From Typha latifolia (taxonomy: Eukaryota > Streptophyta > Magnoliopsida > Poales > Typhaceae): DNA of 64,000 bases. A program made the position numbers and the translations under genes. The stretch is taken from NCBI GenBank assembly GCA_019914945.1, contig CM034103.1, forward strand, positions 6,820,001 through 6,884,000, written 5' to 3'. The notes beneath the pieces were generated by a model. It searched no databases. It was not told the origin of the DNA and saw nothing but the letters and a program-made list of their open reading frames with translations. This document shows, piece by piece, positions 31,440-42,479 of the stretch (position 1 is the stretch's first letter; the number at the start of each line of letters is the position of its first letter).

Positions 31440-31534
31440 ACTAGAAATCGTCCTCTTAATTGCTTCAAATCTAGCTATCAGTGCAAAAGTTTTATCATAA
31501 TTAATGCCTTCTTCTTACTTAAAATCTTGGGCAA
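31440..31534 (-). pseudogene. Copia RT middle fragment, element G
   Basis: The minus strand reads AQDFK, stop, EEGINYDKTFALIARFEAIK, the copia RT block usually seen as QGF.QEEGIDY.ETFAPVAR. It follows on from the RT N-terminus at 32020-32200 once the inserted solo LTR is removed. Confidence 0.75.
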
Positions 31535-32013
31535 TGATATGACTGGAACTGGACCTAGTTATCTTGAGCTGAGTCTCTTTTGTTTTTTTTTTTAAGAATA
31601 AAAATTGTTCTAACCGTCGCGTTCAAATGCATGCATACATTCGCAAATACGAAGAACACATTTAGCACGTTCGATGTCGCGTCCGAATGCTTTTATATGT
31701 TTGCAAATATAGAGAACTTATTTGGCGTGTACGAACACGCTCGACCACATTCGAATGCGATCGGGGAAATTATACTATTTCTAGGGCTTTCTTTTGACTA
31801 TTTTGCTTATTAGGTTAGCTTCTAAATATGTGGAAGCAACCTTATGATCATTATTGAATGAATTAAGTTTCTTTCCCAAATCTTGTTCTCTCCTTCCCTC
31901 TCATTCTCTCCTACCTTGGCTATCTAACCTTCTCGACGGGCTTGCCCACTTATTCCTCTTCTTCTATTCTCCCTTACATCCAAATATTCCCCATTGAAAC
32001 CAAGATCACAATA
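31535..32013 (+). mobile_element. TTCGAA-type gypsy solo LTR inside copia RT
   Basis: It starts TGATATGACTGGAAC and ends near GATCACAATA. Flanks GGCAA (31530-31534) and GGCTA (32014-32018) match at four of five bases and fit a decayed TSD. It carries a decayed palindrome array (31617-31765) and a TCTAAATATG TATA-like site near 31815. At ~480 bp it is shorter than its relatives. Confidence 0.75.
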
Positions 32014-32019
32014 GGCTAC

Positions 32020-32200
32020 TAATCTAATTACTACATCGGATTTATCTATTTTATTTCAAAAATGCTATTTAGTACCAATTATGGAATGATCATTTGGTCT
32101 AAGTACTAACGTCCAAACTTGATTTCTCTCAAACTGATTAAGCTTTTCTTGCATAGCTAAAATCTAATTTTCATCGATTTCGGTATCTTGAAAGGATTTT
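32020..32200 (-). pseudogene. Copia RT N-terminus, element G
   Basis: The minus strand encodes LAMQEKLNQFERNQVWTLV and RPNDHSIIGTK with a few stops. This is the standard start of copia RT (AMQEELNQFERN.VW.LV). It ends at the solo LTR. Confidence 0.75.
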
Positions 32201-32389
32201 AGTCCTATTTGAGAGACAAAAATAAGATTACTATAGATATTACCAAGTAAAGAGCGAGTTTTAAATCTTCCAAATGATTACTAATGATTTGAGTATCACC
32301 TTTAATGTCTTCATCTCTTTGATTAATATTTGAGTTTTTTTTATATATATTTTCACTTGTAGCTCCTCTCTCTCTATTTTGAATGGTTA

Positions 32390-33250
32390 CTTCCTATAGA
32401 TTTTGCTCTATATCTATATCATCATCATCATCAATTACAACGTTCTTGGAAAAAATATTATTAGATTGAATAAATACAACATGTATAGATTCTTCTACTA
32501 CAAATTTTATTTTATAGAAAACTCTATATGACTTACTAGATATGAAATATCTAAGAAAATAGCTTTATCCAATTTGGCACCAAATTTTTTTAAAATATCT
32601 ATGTTCTTATTTAAAACATAATATTTACAACCAAATGCATGAAAATAACTAATATTTGATTTTCTTTATTTCCAAAGCTTATAGGAGTTTTCTTAAGAAT
32701 AGGCCTTATCATAGCTCGATTTATGATATAACAAGCCATGTTGACTGCTTCGGGTCAAAAATATTTTGGTAAATTATTTTCACAAAGAATAGTTCTAGTC
32801 ATCTCTTCAAAAATCATATTTTTCCTCTCAACTATATTTTATTGAGGAGTTCTAGATGCCGAGAAATTATGGTCCATTCCAAGTTCATTAAAAAATCTTT
32901 CAAAATCTTTATTTTCAAATTCTCTACCATGATAACTTCTAATACTAGATAAGAGAAAAACATTTTTATTTTGAATTTCTCTGCAAAATTCTATAAAAGC
33001 AGTAAAAACATCATCTTTATGAGCAAGAAAAAGAACTTAAATTTAGAAAATTATCTTCAATGACAACCCATATTGTTTCCCCTTCATGAGACCAAAATAA
33101 ACTATATGTAATAATTGTAAAGTTCTTGTTTGTTTTCCTTTTTGATATGCATCACAAAGCTTATCCTTTTTGAATTTGATATTTCGAAGATCAATAACTA
33201 GCTCTCGTTTTGAAAGTTTTAACATCAAAACCATATTAGCATGAGCAAGT
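32390..33250 (-). pseudogene. Copia integrase region, element G
   Basis: At 33234-33043 the frame contains IKFKKDKLCDAYQKGKQT, the GAG-pre-integrase/integrase start in which LCDACQ.GKQ is usual. Further on, near 32930-32800, the minus strand reads SYHGREFENKDFERFFNELG and FSASRTPQ.NIVERKN, the region of the second catalytic aspartate and the glutamate. The aspartate position before HGREF reads Y here. Many stops are present. Confidence 0.7.
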
Positions 33251-33467
33251 CTTCTATGACATCACAAACCATTATCAATTATAGCTAAGAAGATATTTAA
33301 TGTAAAAAAAAGAAACATCTTCAAAATTACAAAATAAATATTTTCATGTCTATATTCAATAAATAGAGTCTTATTATCTTTGATACTTTCTATAGTATAA
33401 CGAGAGTGTTAAAATATAAATCTATTTCCTTTATCGCATAATTGACTAACACACAAAAAAACTTGCT

Positions 33468-33910
33468 TCAATTCTTCAACAAGTAAAACATTATTAATAA
33501 TAAGAGAATAATTTTTACCGATACTACCAATAACAATAATTTTTCTTTACTATTGTCTATAAATGTGACATGCCCTCTATCTTTGGGTGCTAATATTATG
33601 AACTTTGATTTATCTCGGGTCATATGTCTTGAGCATGCACTATCTAAGACATACTTATACAAAAATTAAATTATTCACTGAGATTTTGTATCCAACCTCT
33701 CTTGGGTCCAAATATCTCAGCTCAAAAACTATACAAGTTTCTTTGGAATCCAAACATTTTTTAGTTCCGAAATAAGTAAAGTTTTTAAAAACTCAAACTT
33801 TTTTAGTTCTATTACAATTAATACTTCTAGTAGGATATGAATAAGATATATGACCATTCTTCAAACAATAATGACAATAGTATGAGGATGATTTGAAGAT
33901 ATTGCCTTAA
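33468..33910 (-). pseudogene. Copia gag knuckle and protease, element G
   Basis: Near 33890 the minus strand reads CHYCLKNGHISYSYP, a zinc knuckle whose last cysteine is tyrosine. The frame at 33662-33468 starts MYKYVLDSACSRHMTRDKS and continues KDRGHVTFIDNSK, the copia protease with its DSAC active-site segment. Confidence 0.75.
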
Positions 33911-33916
33911 TAAAGA

Positions 33917-34342
33917 ATTTTTCGGGTAAATACATTTTACCATCCCATACTTATTCCTAAAAACACTTTACCCCCTGTACTTCAAAAAATTTCAAACGAA
34001 CCTTTGTACTTACAACTAAATTAAGACCGGTAGTTTTTCTATCAAAATTAATCGAGCGCAACCAAATGACTAAAATACTCTATCATGTTTATTAGGCAAA
34101 ACATACTAGGTTTTTTAACTGGTTTTTGTTTAACCAATCTTCATCTTCTTCCTAAATGTTATATAACTACTAAACTTCATAAAAAAACACGGAGATCTAA
34201 TAATACTTACGATATAGCTGGTACAATCTAGAAACTTTCTTCCCATGTTACCAAATGTCTGAGCTGTTTTAATTGGAGCCCTTTGATGCTCTTAAAGGAC
34301 TATCTATATTTCATGGTTGAAAGAGGCCATGGGTGGGAAAGT
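33917..34342. other. MITE-like sequence between copia gag and solo LTR
   Basis: GGGTAAATACATTTTACCAT and CACTTTACCCCCTGTACTTC look like the edge of a plant MITE, but I found no matching inverted end or duplication. It is non-coding. The last five bases, with 34343-34347 (AAGAG), border the solo LTR. Confidence 0.3.
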
Positions 34343-34347
34343 AAGAG

Positions 34348-36899
34348 TGAAACACCCTAACCTCCAAATACACGTGTAAACCGCGTGGGTAAATCCTCCC
34401 ACGCGGTACATCACATGACCTGTCAGTACAAGGATTTCACAAGGCATACAACCACATAAATTCACCATAAAACTCAACTAAAGGAGTCCGGATACAAGTT
34501 CCACAGGCCACAACAAGCCTTCCAAATATACATCCAAAATATTATGTTAAAGTCCAAGAAGATACAACGTCATCATCATACCCTCGCAGGGGCTTAATAC
34601 AACTATGTACGTACTAAAAAGAAAGGAAGCGGCTACTCCTCGCTACCCGCACCCGTCCCCCTAGCTCTAAAATAATATGCCACGAGGGGTGAGCTTACGG
34701 CCCGTAGTAGGATTCATACAATCTAAAATAATGACATCACAGGTGTATATCCAATGTATGCCTAAATTTGCTAACGATAACGACATGCTTATTTAAAATG
34801 ACTTACCACAATTTACTAAGTCAATGCAAAGCTTGATAAAGATTACCAATCACTATCTTGGAACATGCTAGTTTACCAAACATATTATGATCGGTTCACA
34901 CACGAGATATAAAGTTTGAGACAATCTCTTATTCGTACACATCTCAATCATAGGTTTACATGTTATGCATAGCAATAAAATATCAGTTTAGTCACCTCAT
35001 GTCTACCAAAGCAATAATCATACTCATCATCGCTCACCGAGCTATTCACCACACAGGGTAAATACTCTTAAGACACAATCATCCATCACATAATCATCCA
35101 TCATATAATCATCCATCACATAATCATCCATCATATAATCATCCATCATCTATACATCGAGGGGGGATATATACACATCTAGCGGTAATGTCACCTACAC
35201 GTGTATGGCGACACTACATGTGACCGGTTGTCTGTGGCCATCAGACTCAGGACCCCGGTCGTCAGCCCATATCTCACTCTCTCTAAATCATCACCGCCCT
35301 CGGCGGGAGAATCAGGAGCCCTCGGCTCATCAACAGACGCCCTAACCCTGCGTCGTCGGGTACCGCTAGAGTTATATCCCCGCCTCACAATCATATTCTT
35401 CTATCATTATAATCTAGTCCTGACTATGCAGTATAACTACCTGAATGCCACACAGGCTTCCCGACCTCAGGTGTAGGCCGCTAATAGTATAGACATATAT
35501 GATACACTCTGCCCTTAACCCCGGGCCGAGTGAGTAGGGGTACCGCCTAGTCGACCCGACTACTAATGATAGGTGGAAGTGGTGCAAAGTGTTTATGCGT
35601 GTATAAAGCATGTTATAGTCATCATGATCATTACACCATATCCGCAAAGAATCATACATCTATGCAACGGTATACCATACATGACACATGTAAAGCATTA
35701 TCATACACATTATCTTTCTCATGATACTATACTGAATGTATTATAAATAGCTACATATGCAAAAGATATAACAGGAGTACCAACCGCATGCATTAATACC
35801 GACATTTCCTACTCTTGTATCATGTTATTCTAGATTTGTATAACTCTACTCGCCCGGGGGTCTCCACGGTAAGGTAAAACTCGTCGCCTAGTCCGGGATC
35901 CCAAAATCTTCCTCACGCGGTGTCAATCCTATTAATTCACGCAAGTAAAGTCATTAGCGAACTAATAGAATTAATTATCTTATTAGCACATTTATGTTTG
36001 GTACGAGTCAAGGGTATCCTAGGAATCTTATATTATCCCAAAATTAAGGATCAGGCTAATCAAATTAGGTGAAAATGGTAAACAGAGTTATAGGGTCCAA
36101 ATGGACCCATATGGGCTAGGCTAGAGGCAATAGGTAGACTCAAACCTAACCTAATAGGCAAAGGGCCAAGGTGGGCTGCAATTGGACTGCAGCCCACAAG
36201 TTTGGCCGAAGTGGGCTGGGTCCAACCACAGCCCACCAAGGGGGCTCGGTGGGCTGCGTCTGACCGCAGCCCACCCAGGGATCAGTGGGCTGCGGTATGA
36301 CCGCAGCCCACCAAGGGGAGGGGAAGGGCACGGGGGGTTTAACAAACCCCCCTCCCACCCACCCACCCTCCCTCGGTATTCCCCAACCGAGGGAGGAGAC
36401 GAAGGGGAGGTGGAGAGGCTGATGGGCTGCGGCGGCGCGGCACGAGGCCGGCGGCGCAGCGCGGAGACAGCGGCGGCACGGCACGAGGCCGGCGGCGCAG
36501 CAGGGATGGGGATAGCGGCGCAGGCGCAGCGGCGGCGGCGCAGCAGTGCGAGAGAGCGGGCGCACGGCACAAGGCGGCGGCGCAGCGCAGCAGAGGCGGC
36601 GGCGGCAAGGGTCCCAAGACAAAGACGAGGCCGAGGAGGGGAAGGAGAAAGGGAAGAAAGGAAGGAGGTTTACCTGGAGGGGGAGTCGGCGAGTCGGCGG
36701 GCCGTCGGCGGCTATCGGCGACCACGAGGGAGGGAGAGAGAGAAGAAGAAGAGAGGTCATGCGGTGAGGGAAGGAAGGGATAAGGGAGATGGGGGAATGG
36801 TGGCGTGCACGGCAAGGAAGGGAAGAGAAGAAGAAAGGAAAGAGGGAGGGTGGCAGGGTGGCAGGCCGACGCACGTGCTCGGCACGTGCGTCGGTCAGG

Positions 36900-36938
<39 letters not shown>

Positions 36939-36949
36939 GGGGTGTTACA
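34348..36949 (-). mobile_element. Tekay/Del-type solo LTR (2,602 bp) with perfect TSD AAGAG
   Basis: On the minus strand it starts TGTAACACCCC at 36949 and ends GGGTGTTTCA at 34348. AAGAG stands at 34343-34347 and again at 36950-36954. It carries a 32-base T run near its start (36904-36935), a GC-rich leader region, GGGCTGCGGCCCAC-type palindromes (36170-36310), and a 17-bp tandem repeat AATCATCCATCACATA (35076-35152). No internal region is present, so it is the product of LTR-LTR recombination. Confidence 0.9.
35929..36673 (-). other. Intron-like GT-AG segment in the solo LTR
   Basis: On the minus strand the donor CTCCAG|GTAAAC is at 36673 and the acceptor ATTAATAG|GATTGACACC at 35929. The acceptor side aligns with TATTAG|ACCCATTACTG in element S, and both segments contain GGGCYGCRGCCCAC palindromes. 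The length is 745 nt. Splicing is inferred, not shown. Confidence 0.45.
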
Positions 36950-36954
36950 AAGAG

Positions 36955-37410
36955 AGAAAAAATATGTAGGTACTTTTTAAAGAGAGATTTTTTACTCTTT
37001 TAACTTGATTAATACCTTCATGAGTAATTTCTAATCTATCTCAAATTTCTTTAGAAGACTCACATGTAGAGATTCTATTAGACTCACTAGTATCTAATTC
37101 ACGATATAATAAGTTCATAGTTTTAGCATTCATTTGAATATTCTTTACAACAATTTCATCACATTAATTTTGGACTTGGTAACAACATTTCCATCTATAA
37201 TATTACCAATTGTATAACCTTTCATTACTCATAATATATAACTTGGATATATTTTCTCATTTTAGCATTCAACAATTATATTATAACTGCTAAACAAGGG
37301 TGGTATATTGGTTGATTGACATTCGGATATAGGGTTCCTTATCATGATCTATTATAAGATAATTAAGCCTAAAAATAGAGATCTTGCTCTGATACTAATT
37401 GTTGGCGCGA
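36955..37410 (-). pseudogene. Copia gag N-terminus and PBS, element G
   Basis: The minus strand starts with the PBS TAGTATCAGAGCAAGAT (37397-37381), directly after an LTR end CGCCAACA. A decayed gag follows, recognisable mainly by position and by its continuation at 33910 beyond the solo LTR. It is rich in stops. Confidence 0.55.
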
Positions 37411-37850
37411 CTAAGCAATCCAAGAAGGGAGGTAAATTAGGTTTACAAACTAAATATGTTGATAAAGTTCAAGAATGTAAGAATATGCATAAATTACAAT
37501 GATAATGGAAAATTTAAAGCTTCATACTAATTAAGAGAATGCAAATAAATAACTTATGCTTATGTATATGATTATGCTATAAAAACTTAAATAAGATAAG
37601 AAAACAAAAATAAAAAATAGATAAGGCAAATAACACCAATATATATATTGGTTCGACCATTGCCTATATCTGCTCCTCAAAGTTCCTTTTTTGAGAATTC
37701 ATAATGTCCTAAAAGACAAACACCACTAGCTTCCAAGGTGCTAGCACATTTGTGCAAGAGATTTATGATATAGTTCAAGTAGCACCAACTCGAGCTAGAG
37801 AGCCACACCACATTGGGCTTAGCAGCCAAAGAGTCAGTGGTTTACATTTT
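37400..37850 (-). repeat. Copia G 5' LTR
   Basis: It ends at CGCCAACA (37400, minus). The region includes AACCAATATATATATTGG near 37640 and TAGCACCTTGGAAGC-like sequence. I cannot fix its start; it lies near 37850, where gypsy F sequence begins. Confidence 0.5.
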
Positions 37851-37859
37851 ACATCCTAA

Positions 37860-38623
37860 TAGTTATCCATTTGCTTATTGCTCCTGTTTTTATTATTTAG
37901 TTGATGTATTTTAGATTAGACCCTAAAGGTCCTGTTATTTGCTTATGAGCACGTAGTCACTTTGTGTTAGACAGACCTAAGCCAGTCAGGCTAGGCTGAC
38001 CAAGTCGCAAGTAGGCAACAAGTATTGTGGTGTACACCTAGCTAACCATCTTTGATCAATTGAAATTGACACCTCTTCTTCCTTATTCGACCTCTCCATT
38101 TCTTGTTTCTTCCTCCAGGCTCGGCCGACCACCATTGCCAAACCTTGATGCCCATCTCCTCGCCTGACCAGCGCCTCTTGTCCTGGAGAGATGGTCCAAA
38201 TTCTCCCTCCGTCCTCTAAATTTCTACTTACTTATACCATCTCCATCCTCCATCTCCATACTGCCTTACGCTAGCTGAACCACTACCACCATCATTAGCT
38301 ACCATTTCCATAATTTATCACTGTAGAATCAATCCTCCAACCTCAATCTACATTTCCACTATCTCAGATCCCCACTATACAACTCAAGACCAACATCCTG
38401 TAGGTCTTCCAACCTTTTGCCACTATTTGGTTGAGATATAAAGATATAACTCGCCAAACTTTGCAATCTTAGATCTGTGGGAAAGCTCTCTTCCAAGACA
38501 AGATATACAAATTTTAAAAGGCTCCAATGGGTAGATCTCCCAAAGTAGCCCTCGCAAATTCTACCCTATAATCTATCCAAAGACTGTTCCGTTTCCCCAT
38601 CTAATAGACCGAAGAGTCTATCA
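37860..38623 (+). repeat. Gypsy element F 5' LTR
   Basis: It ends AAGAGTCTATCA at 38623, one base before a PBS. U5 contains ATCTTAGATCTGTGGGAAAG, related to the other gypsy U5 regions. It has no palindrome array, unlike F's 3' LTR fragment, so the two LTRs may come from different elements or the 5' U3 is missing. Confidence 0.6.
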
Positions 38624-38624
38624 G

Positions 38625-38637
38625 TGGTATCAAAGCC
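38625..38637 (+). promoter_or_regulatory. PBS of element F
   Basis: TGGTATCAAAGCC, complementary to the initiator-Met tRNA 3' end with one A for G, lies directly after the LTR end TATCA. Confidence 0.75.
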
Positions 38638-40414
38638 AAGTCGATCGAGGAAGAAGGGCTTGTGAAAATCCCTATCAAAGGGACTAATCGTCTAGACTTG
38701 GACCCAGCCTCGGTGTTATGATCTGACAACATGGGTTAAGTCGAGTCAAGTTAGTAGTTATCTTTATTTTATTATTTTAAATTTCAAATAAATTGATAAT
38801 CTACATGTGCATCTGATTCGATAGGAATTTTTACTCCTAAAAATAGAAGTGGACATATATTGATAATTATCATTGTAGGAATCTGAGTTTAGCTAAGTTA
38901 TTATTTTCGTCCTTATCTTATACCGTAGATGTTAGATTGCCTTTATCTTTCTTGGAGTAGATCATAGCCGTAGAAGCATTCCGATCTTTCATACCCTAGC
39001 CATCTTCCTCCACCAGCAGCAACCCTACCTTGCGGCCGTCCACCACCACCCTTGGCCATCTGCCACCCTCCGATGACTGTCGCAACATCGATTAATTACT
39101 ATTCTGCCCTATTTGACCTTGCTCCACTATATTATTATGATCTTTTCATCCAGATGTCAAATTCTCGTGAAACTAGATCCATTAGAACCCTAACTTCCAA
39201 GGCTACCACATATAAATTTTTACAATTTTCTTATGTCTAGATTGGTCCAAATCTGGTTTGTAACACTCGACGAGTCCTAGCCATGAGGATCTAAATTAGC
39301 CCCTTTAATCGAGTTGATGTTCGAGGTGCTGAGGGAGATGAAGGTGAGTTATCTCGATATGCAAGTGCTTTTATTGGACCGGATAACATCGTCGTATACC
39401 TTCTGGAACTTGGAATTGCCAACTCCTTCATCGCTGGTTCCTCCACTAATCATAGGTCCTCCACCTTAGGTTCTTCCTCCAATGACTTTAGAACCCCTAC
39501 TGCCTAATCCACCCGAGTATAGGACTGCATCGGCAGTCATGCTTGGACAGGCCATGGTTGAGCTGGCTTGCCAAGCCAACTCGGTTCAATATGTCAGAGA
39601 AGAGGACTAGCAAAACATGGATGAGCGCAATCCTTTCATTAATGATCTAGAGCATGTGAGGGGCTACCAAAGAGCTGAACCATGTCCTCCAAGGTTTAGA
39701 CCTAAGCTAAGGCCTAATGTGAATGCCGACATGATCCATGCCCGAACTACACGCAGGACTTTGGGAGGTGATCCAGCGGATTGGTAATTCTAAGTTGAGA
39801 AATATTTTGACTGCCAAGGGACTATGGAGTAGATAAAGGTGCATATGGCAAGCTTCCACTTTCAAGAGATGGCACTCCATTGGTATTGTTCATTATTAGT
39901 AGTTGTGCGATCAATGGATGGGCCAATTTTTTTAGGAGAATTACTCCGCGTTTTGAGACAGCACACCACAAGGACTTCCATGTCGTCCTTAGTAAGATGG
40001 TGCAGCGAACTACAATGATGGAGTACCAAGTGAAGTTCGAAAGGGTGAGTATCTACTGCAGACTATCGTGGCGGGGCCCAGCATTGTAGAGCACCTTTAT
40101 TTCAAGGCTACAATAGGAGATTTGAGCAGATGTGTAGGCTCTCAACCATCTCACATATGAGGCCTTTGAGAAGGTCATGAGGAGCATGTAGAGGAACCTC
40201 AGGAAGAGGTCGTGGGCGAGTACATGGAGGGGGATATACAAACAGAGATCTCCTTGCAACTGTATCTGGGAATTCTCGTGCTGAAGACCCTACAAGTGGA
40301 CGACCTTATCAAAAAAATAGTGTACACATCCTTATTGATTCAGGAAGTACACATAATTCTCTAGACGAGTAGCTTGCGATACAACTAGGGCTGGACCTAG
40401 TTGCCTCGAAAGGA
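38638..40414 (+). pseudogene. Gag and protease remnant, element F
   Basis: The leader runs to ~39300. Broken gag frames follow: LVPPLIIGPPP, then near 39760 GGDPADW and EKYFDCQGTM, HMASFHFQEMALHWYCSLL, and in 39880-40089 FFRRITPRFETAHHKDFHVV and VQRTTMMEYQVKFERVS. Near 40240-40400 come EISLQLYLGILVLKTLQV and VHILIDSGSTHN of the protease. At ~40414 it runs straight into LTR U3, so RT to integrase are deleted. Confidence 0.7.
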
Positions 40415-40628
40415 ATAATTTTTGTTTTAAAGAATAAAGCTTTTTGGTTGGGGTGTTTGAACACTAGGAAGTCGCATTCGAATACCTCGTTTGAATGCCT
40501 GCAGTCATTTGCACATACAAAGAACAATTTTTGCCTGATCAAATGACCTCGCACACATTCGAACGTGCCACGGCGAGGTTGCATTATTTTTAGGGTTATC
40601 TTTTGTTGTTTTGGTTGTTAGATTAGCC
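40415..40628 (+). repeat. Gypsy LTR fragment with palindrome array, cut by element S
   Basis: It begins in U3 without the TGATA start. GAAGTCGCATTCGAATACC and ATTCGAACGTGCC are decayed units (40468-40580). The usual GCCTCTATAAATATG is broken after GCCTC at 40628 by the LTR of S. Confidence 0.65.
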
Positions 40629-42311
40629 TCTAACACCTATGACTAAAAAAAAATTTAGCGCAAGCGCCATGTCCGTGCACTCTAACCATTTAGCGTGTGC
40701 GCTGACCTAGTCCCCCTCTCCCCCACCTCTCGTAGTCAATTGCGAGAGGTGGGAGAGAAGGTGCCGAAGTGGAGCCGGACTCCACTCCGCCCCCACTTTC
40801 CTCCTCATCTCTATATAAATTCCAGCACCTCCCCCTCTTGCTCTCTTCTTTCGCAGTCTCTCTCCCTCTCACCCTTCCACCTCTTCCTCTCTTTTCTCTT
40901 TTTGAGGCATTGAAGATCTCGTCGTGGATAGTGGATCACTGGAGTGCCGGTGGCCAATCAAAACACCCTCACTTCAATACTCAAACCTATTACTGTGCGA
41001 GGAGGATTTCGAGATTCAGGAGCAGCCGACTGTTTGGAGGAGATTGGGATCGATTCCAGAGATATTTCGAGCGAGTTAGATCCTATGTTAGTCTATGAAT
41101 AATGTTATTGTTATGATGATAATTATGTATGTCATTATTGATTGCTTACATGCATTAATTATTATTTATTGCTTATGCATGATAGACTCCGTGCTTAGAT
41201 ATGATACATTTTACCTTGATGATCATGGTATAATAAATAATAGAAGTCATGGCACCCATGCACGTATCATTATTAGTCTAGTTCCAACTAGGTAGTGCCC
41301 CTCTCACCCACTCAACCTAGGGTTAAGGGTAGAGTGTATTATATAGTATTATATTAGCGGTCTAAACCTGAGGTCATTAGCTAGTGGAGCATTCAGGTGG
41401 ATTACAATGCCCTATTTGGAGACTAGCCTAGTATGATATTAGTAAGATATTTGAGAGGTAGGATTATAGTTCTAGTAGTACTCGAGGATGTTGGGTCAAG
41501 ATGTCTATTGAGCTGTGAGCTCTTTCCCGCTATTTGCGATGATTCTGCTTTGTGCGATGATTCAGCTATAAGTAATGATTCTGCTCTATACGATGATTTA
41601 CTATAGCAGTGATAATGTTGAGGATGGCCTTACGATTGGGGTCTTTAGTCTGATGGCCATAGATAACTGGTCATATGCAGCGTCGCCAGGCATGTACGGG
41701 CGATAATACTGCTAGATGACTAGTCCCCTCGTTATTATGTTTGTCTTGTGGAATATGACATTATGGACTCGGTTGCTTTGTGGATTTTTATACATTGAGT
41801 TATGATGTTAATATACACTCTTGTGTGTTATGAGTAAATGAAAGTTTATTGAAAATTTCGCTGTACACTTTTACCTTAATATGTTGATAATTATTGGCAT
41901 GCATATCTATTTATCACACAATACATTATTCATAGATTACTATTGGATTATACTTGTTGGGCGGTGTGCTCACCACCATTTTGGTGGAAATATTTCAAAG
42001 CTAATTATGGAGGGCGCAGATATCAAGTAGTAGCATATTTATTTTCCTATTAGGATTATTTATTTTATTATTTCTAGTCGGACTTAGCCCCTGCAAGGGT
42101 TATTATGCTTTAAATTTGTATATGGACTTGTATTCCTAGAGGCTTCTTGAGGCCTGTAATATTTATAACTTTGGATTATTTGTTTGGATTATTATGGTAT
42201 TTCTAGACCTAGCTTAGATACTTTGTGAGATTATTATACTGATAAGTCATGTGAGAGTCACGTGGATCTCTCCATGTGAGGAACATGTGATTTTTGGAAG
42301 TGGGTGTTTCA
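40629..42311 (+). repeat. Element S 5' LTR, lacking the intron-like segment
   Basis: The start is worn (TAACACCTATG for TGTAACACCC) and the end is GTGGGTGTTTCA at 42311. TATA: CTCTATATAAATTCC near 40810. After the leader, CTTCAATACTCAA is joined directly to ACCTATTACTGTGCGAGG near 40987, exactly where the 3' LTR has 1,463 extra bases. Confidence 0.85.
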
Positions 42312-42314
42312 ACC

Positions 42315-42330
42315 TGGTATCAGAGCCAAG
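42315..42330 (+). promoter_or_regulatory. PBS of element S
   Basis: TGGTATCAGAGCCAAG matches the initiator-Met tRNA 3' end and follows the LTR end by three bases. There is only one copy, unlike in C, D and E. Confidence 0.9.
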
Positions 42331-42479
42331 TTCACCATAATTTGGCAAGTTCTCTAGGGTACAGTCCATATATTGATTTAGGAAGTTTAGAGACCATGAC
42401 AGATTGTACATAAGGGATATTAGTGACATGTAGGTATAATTTCTGAATTATAAATAAATTACTCTGAACTTAACAGGAA

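Larger units (their letters stand above)
31410..37850 (-). mobile_element. Copia element G (minus), decayed and twice interrupted
   Basis: In element order it has a 5' LTR-like part (37850-37400), PBS (37397-37381), gag N-terminus (37380-36955), a Tekay-type solo LTR insertion (34348-36949), a gag knuckle (33910-33670), protease (33662-33468), GAG-pre-integrase and integrase (33250-32390), and RT (32200-31440), which is broken by a gypsy solo LTR (31535-32013). The end beyond RT is lost. Order gag-PR-IN-RT is the copia arrangement. Confidence 0.8.

Noticed and set aside
36146..36937. Long frames on both strands in GC-rich DNA (also 22169-22720)
   Set aside because: They are Pro/Ala/Arg or Glu/Arg/Gly-rich products of base composition in the LTR leader; no domain is visible.
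42315..42330. tRNA gene fragment
   Set aside because: Only the 3'-end complement is present, next to an LTR end. No cloverleaf or A/B boxes were seen at any PBS.
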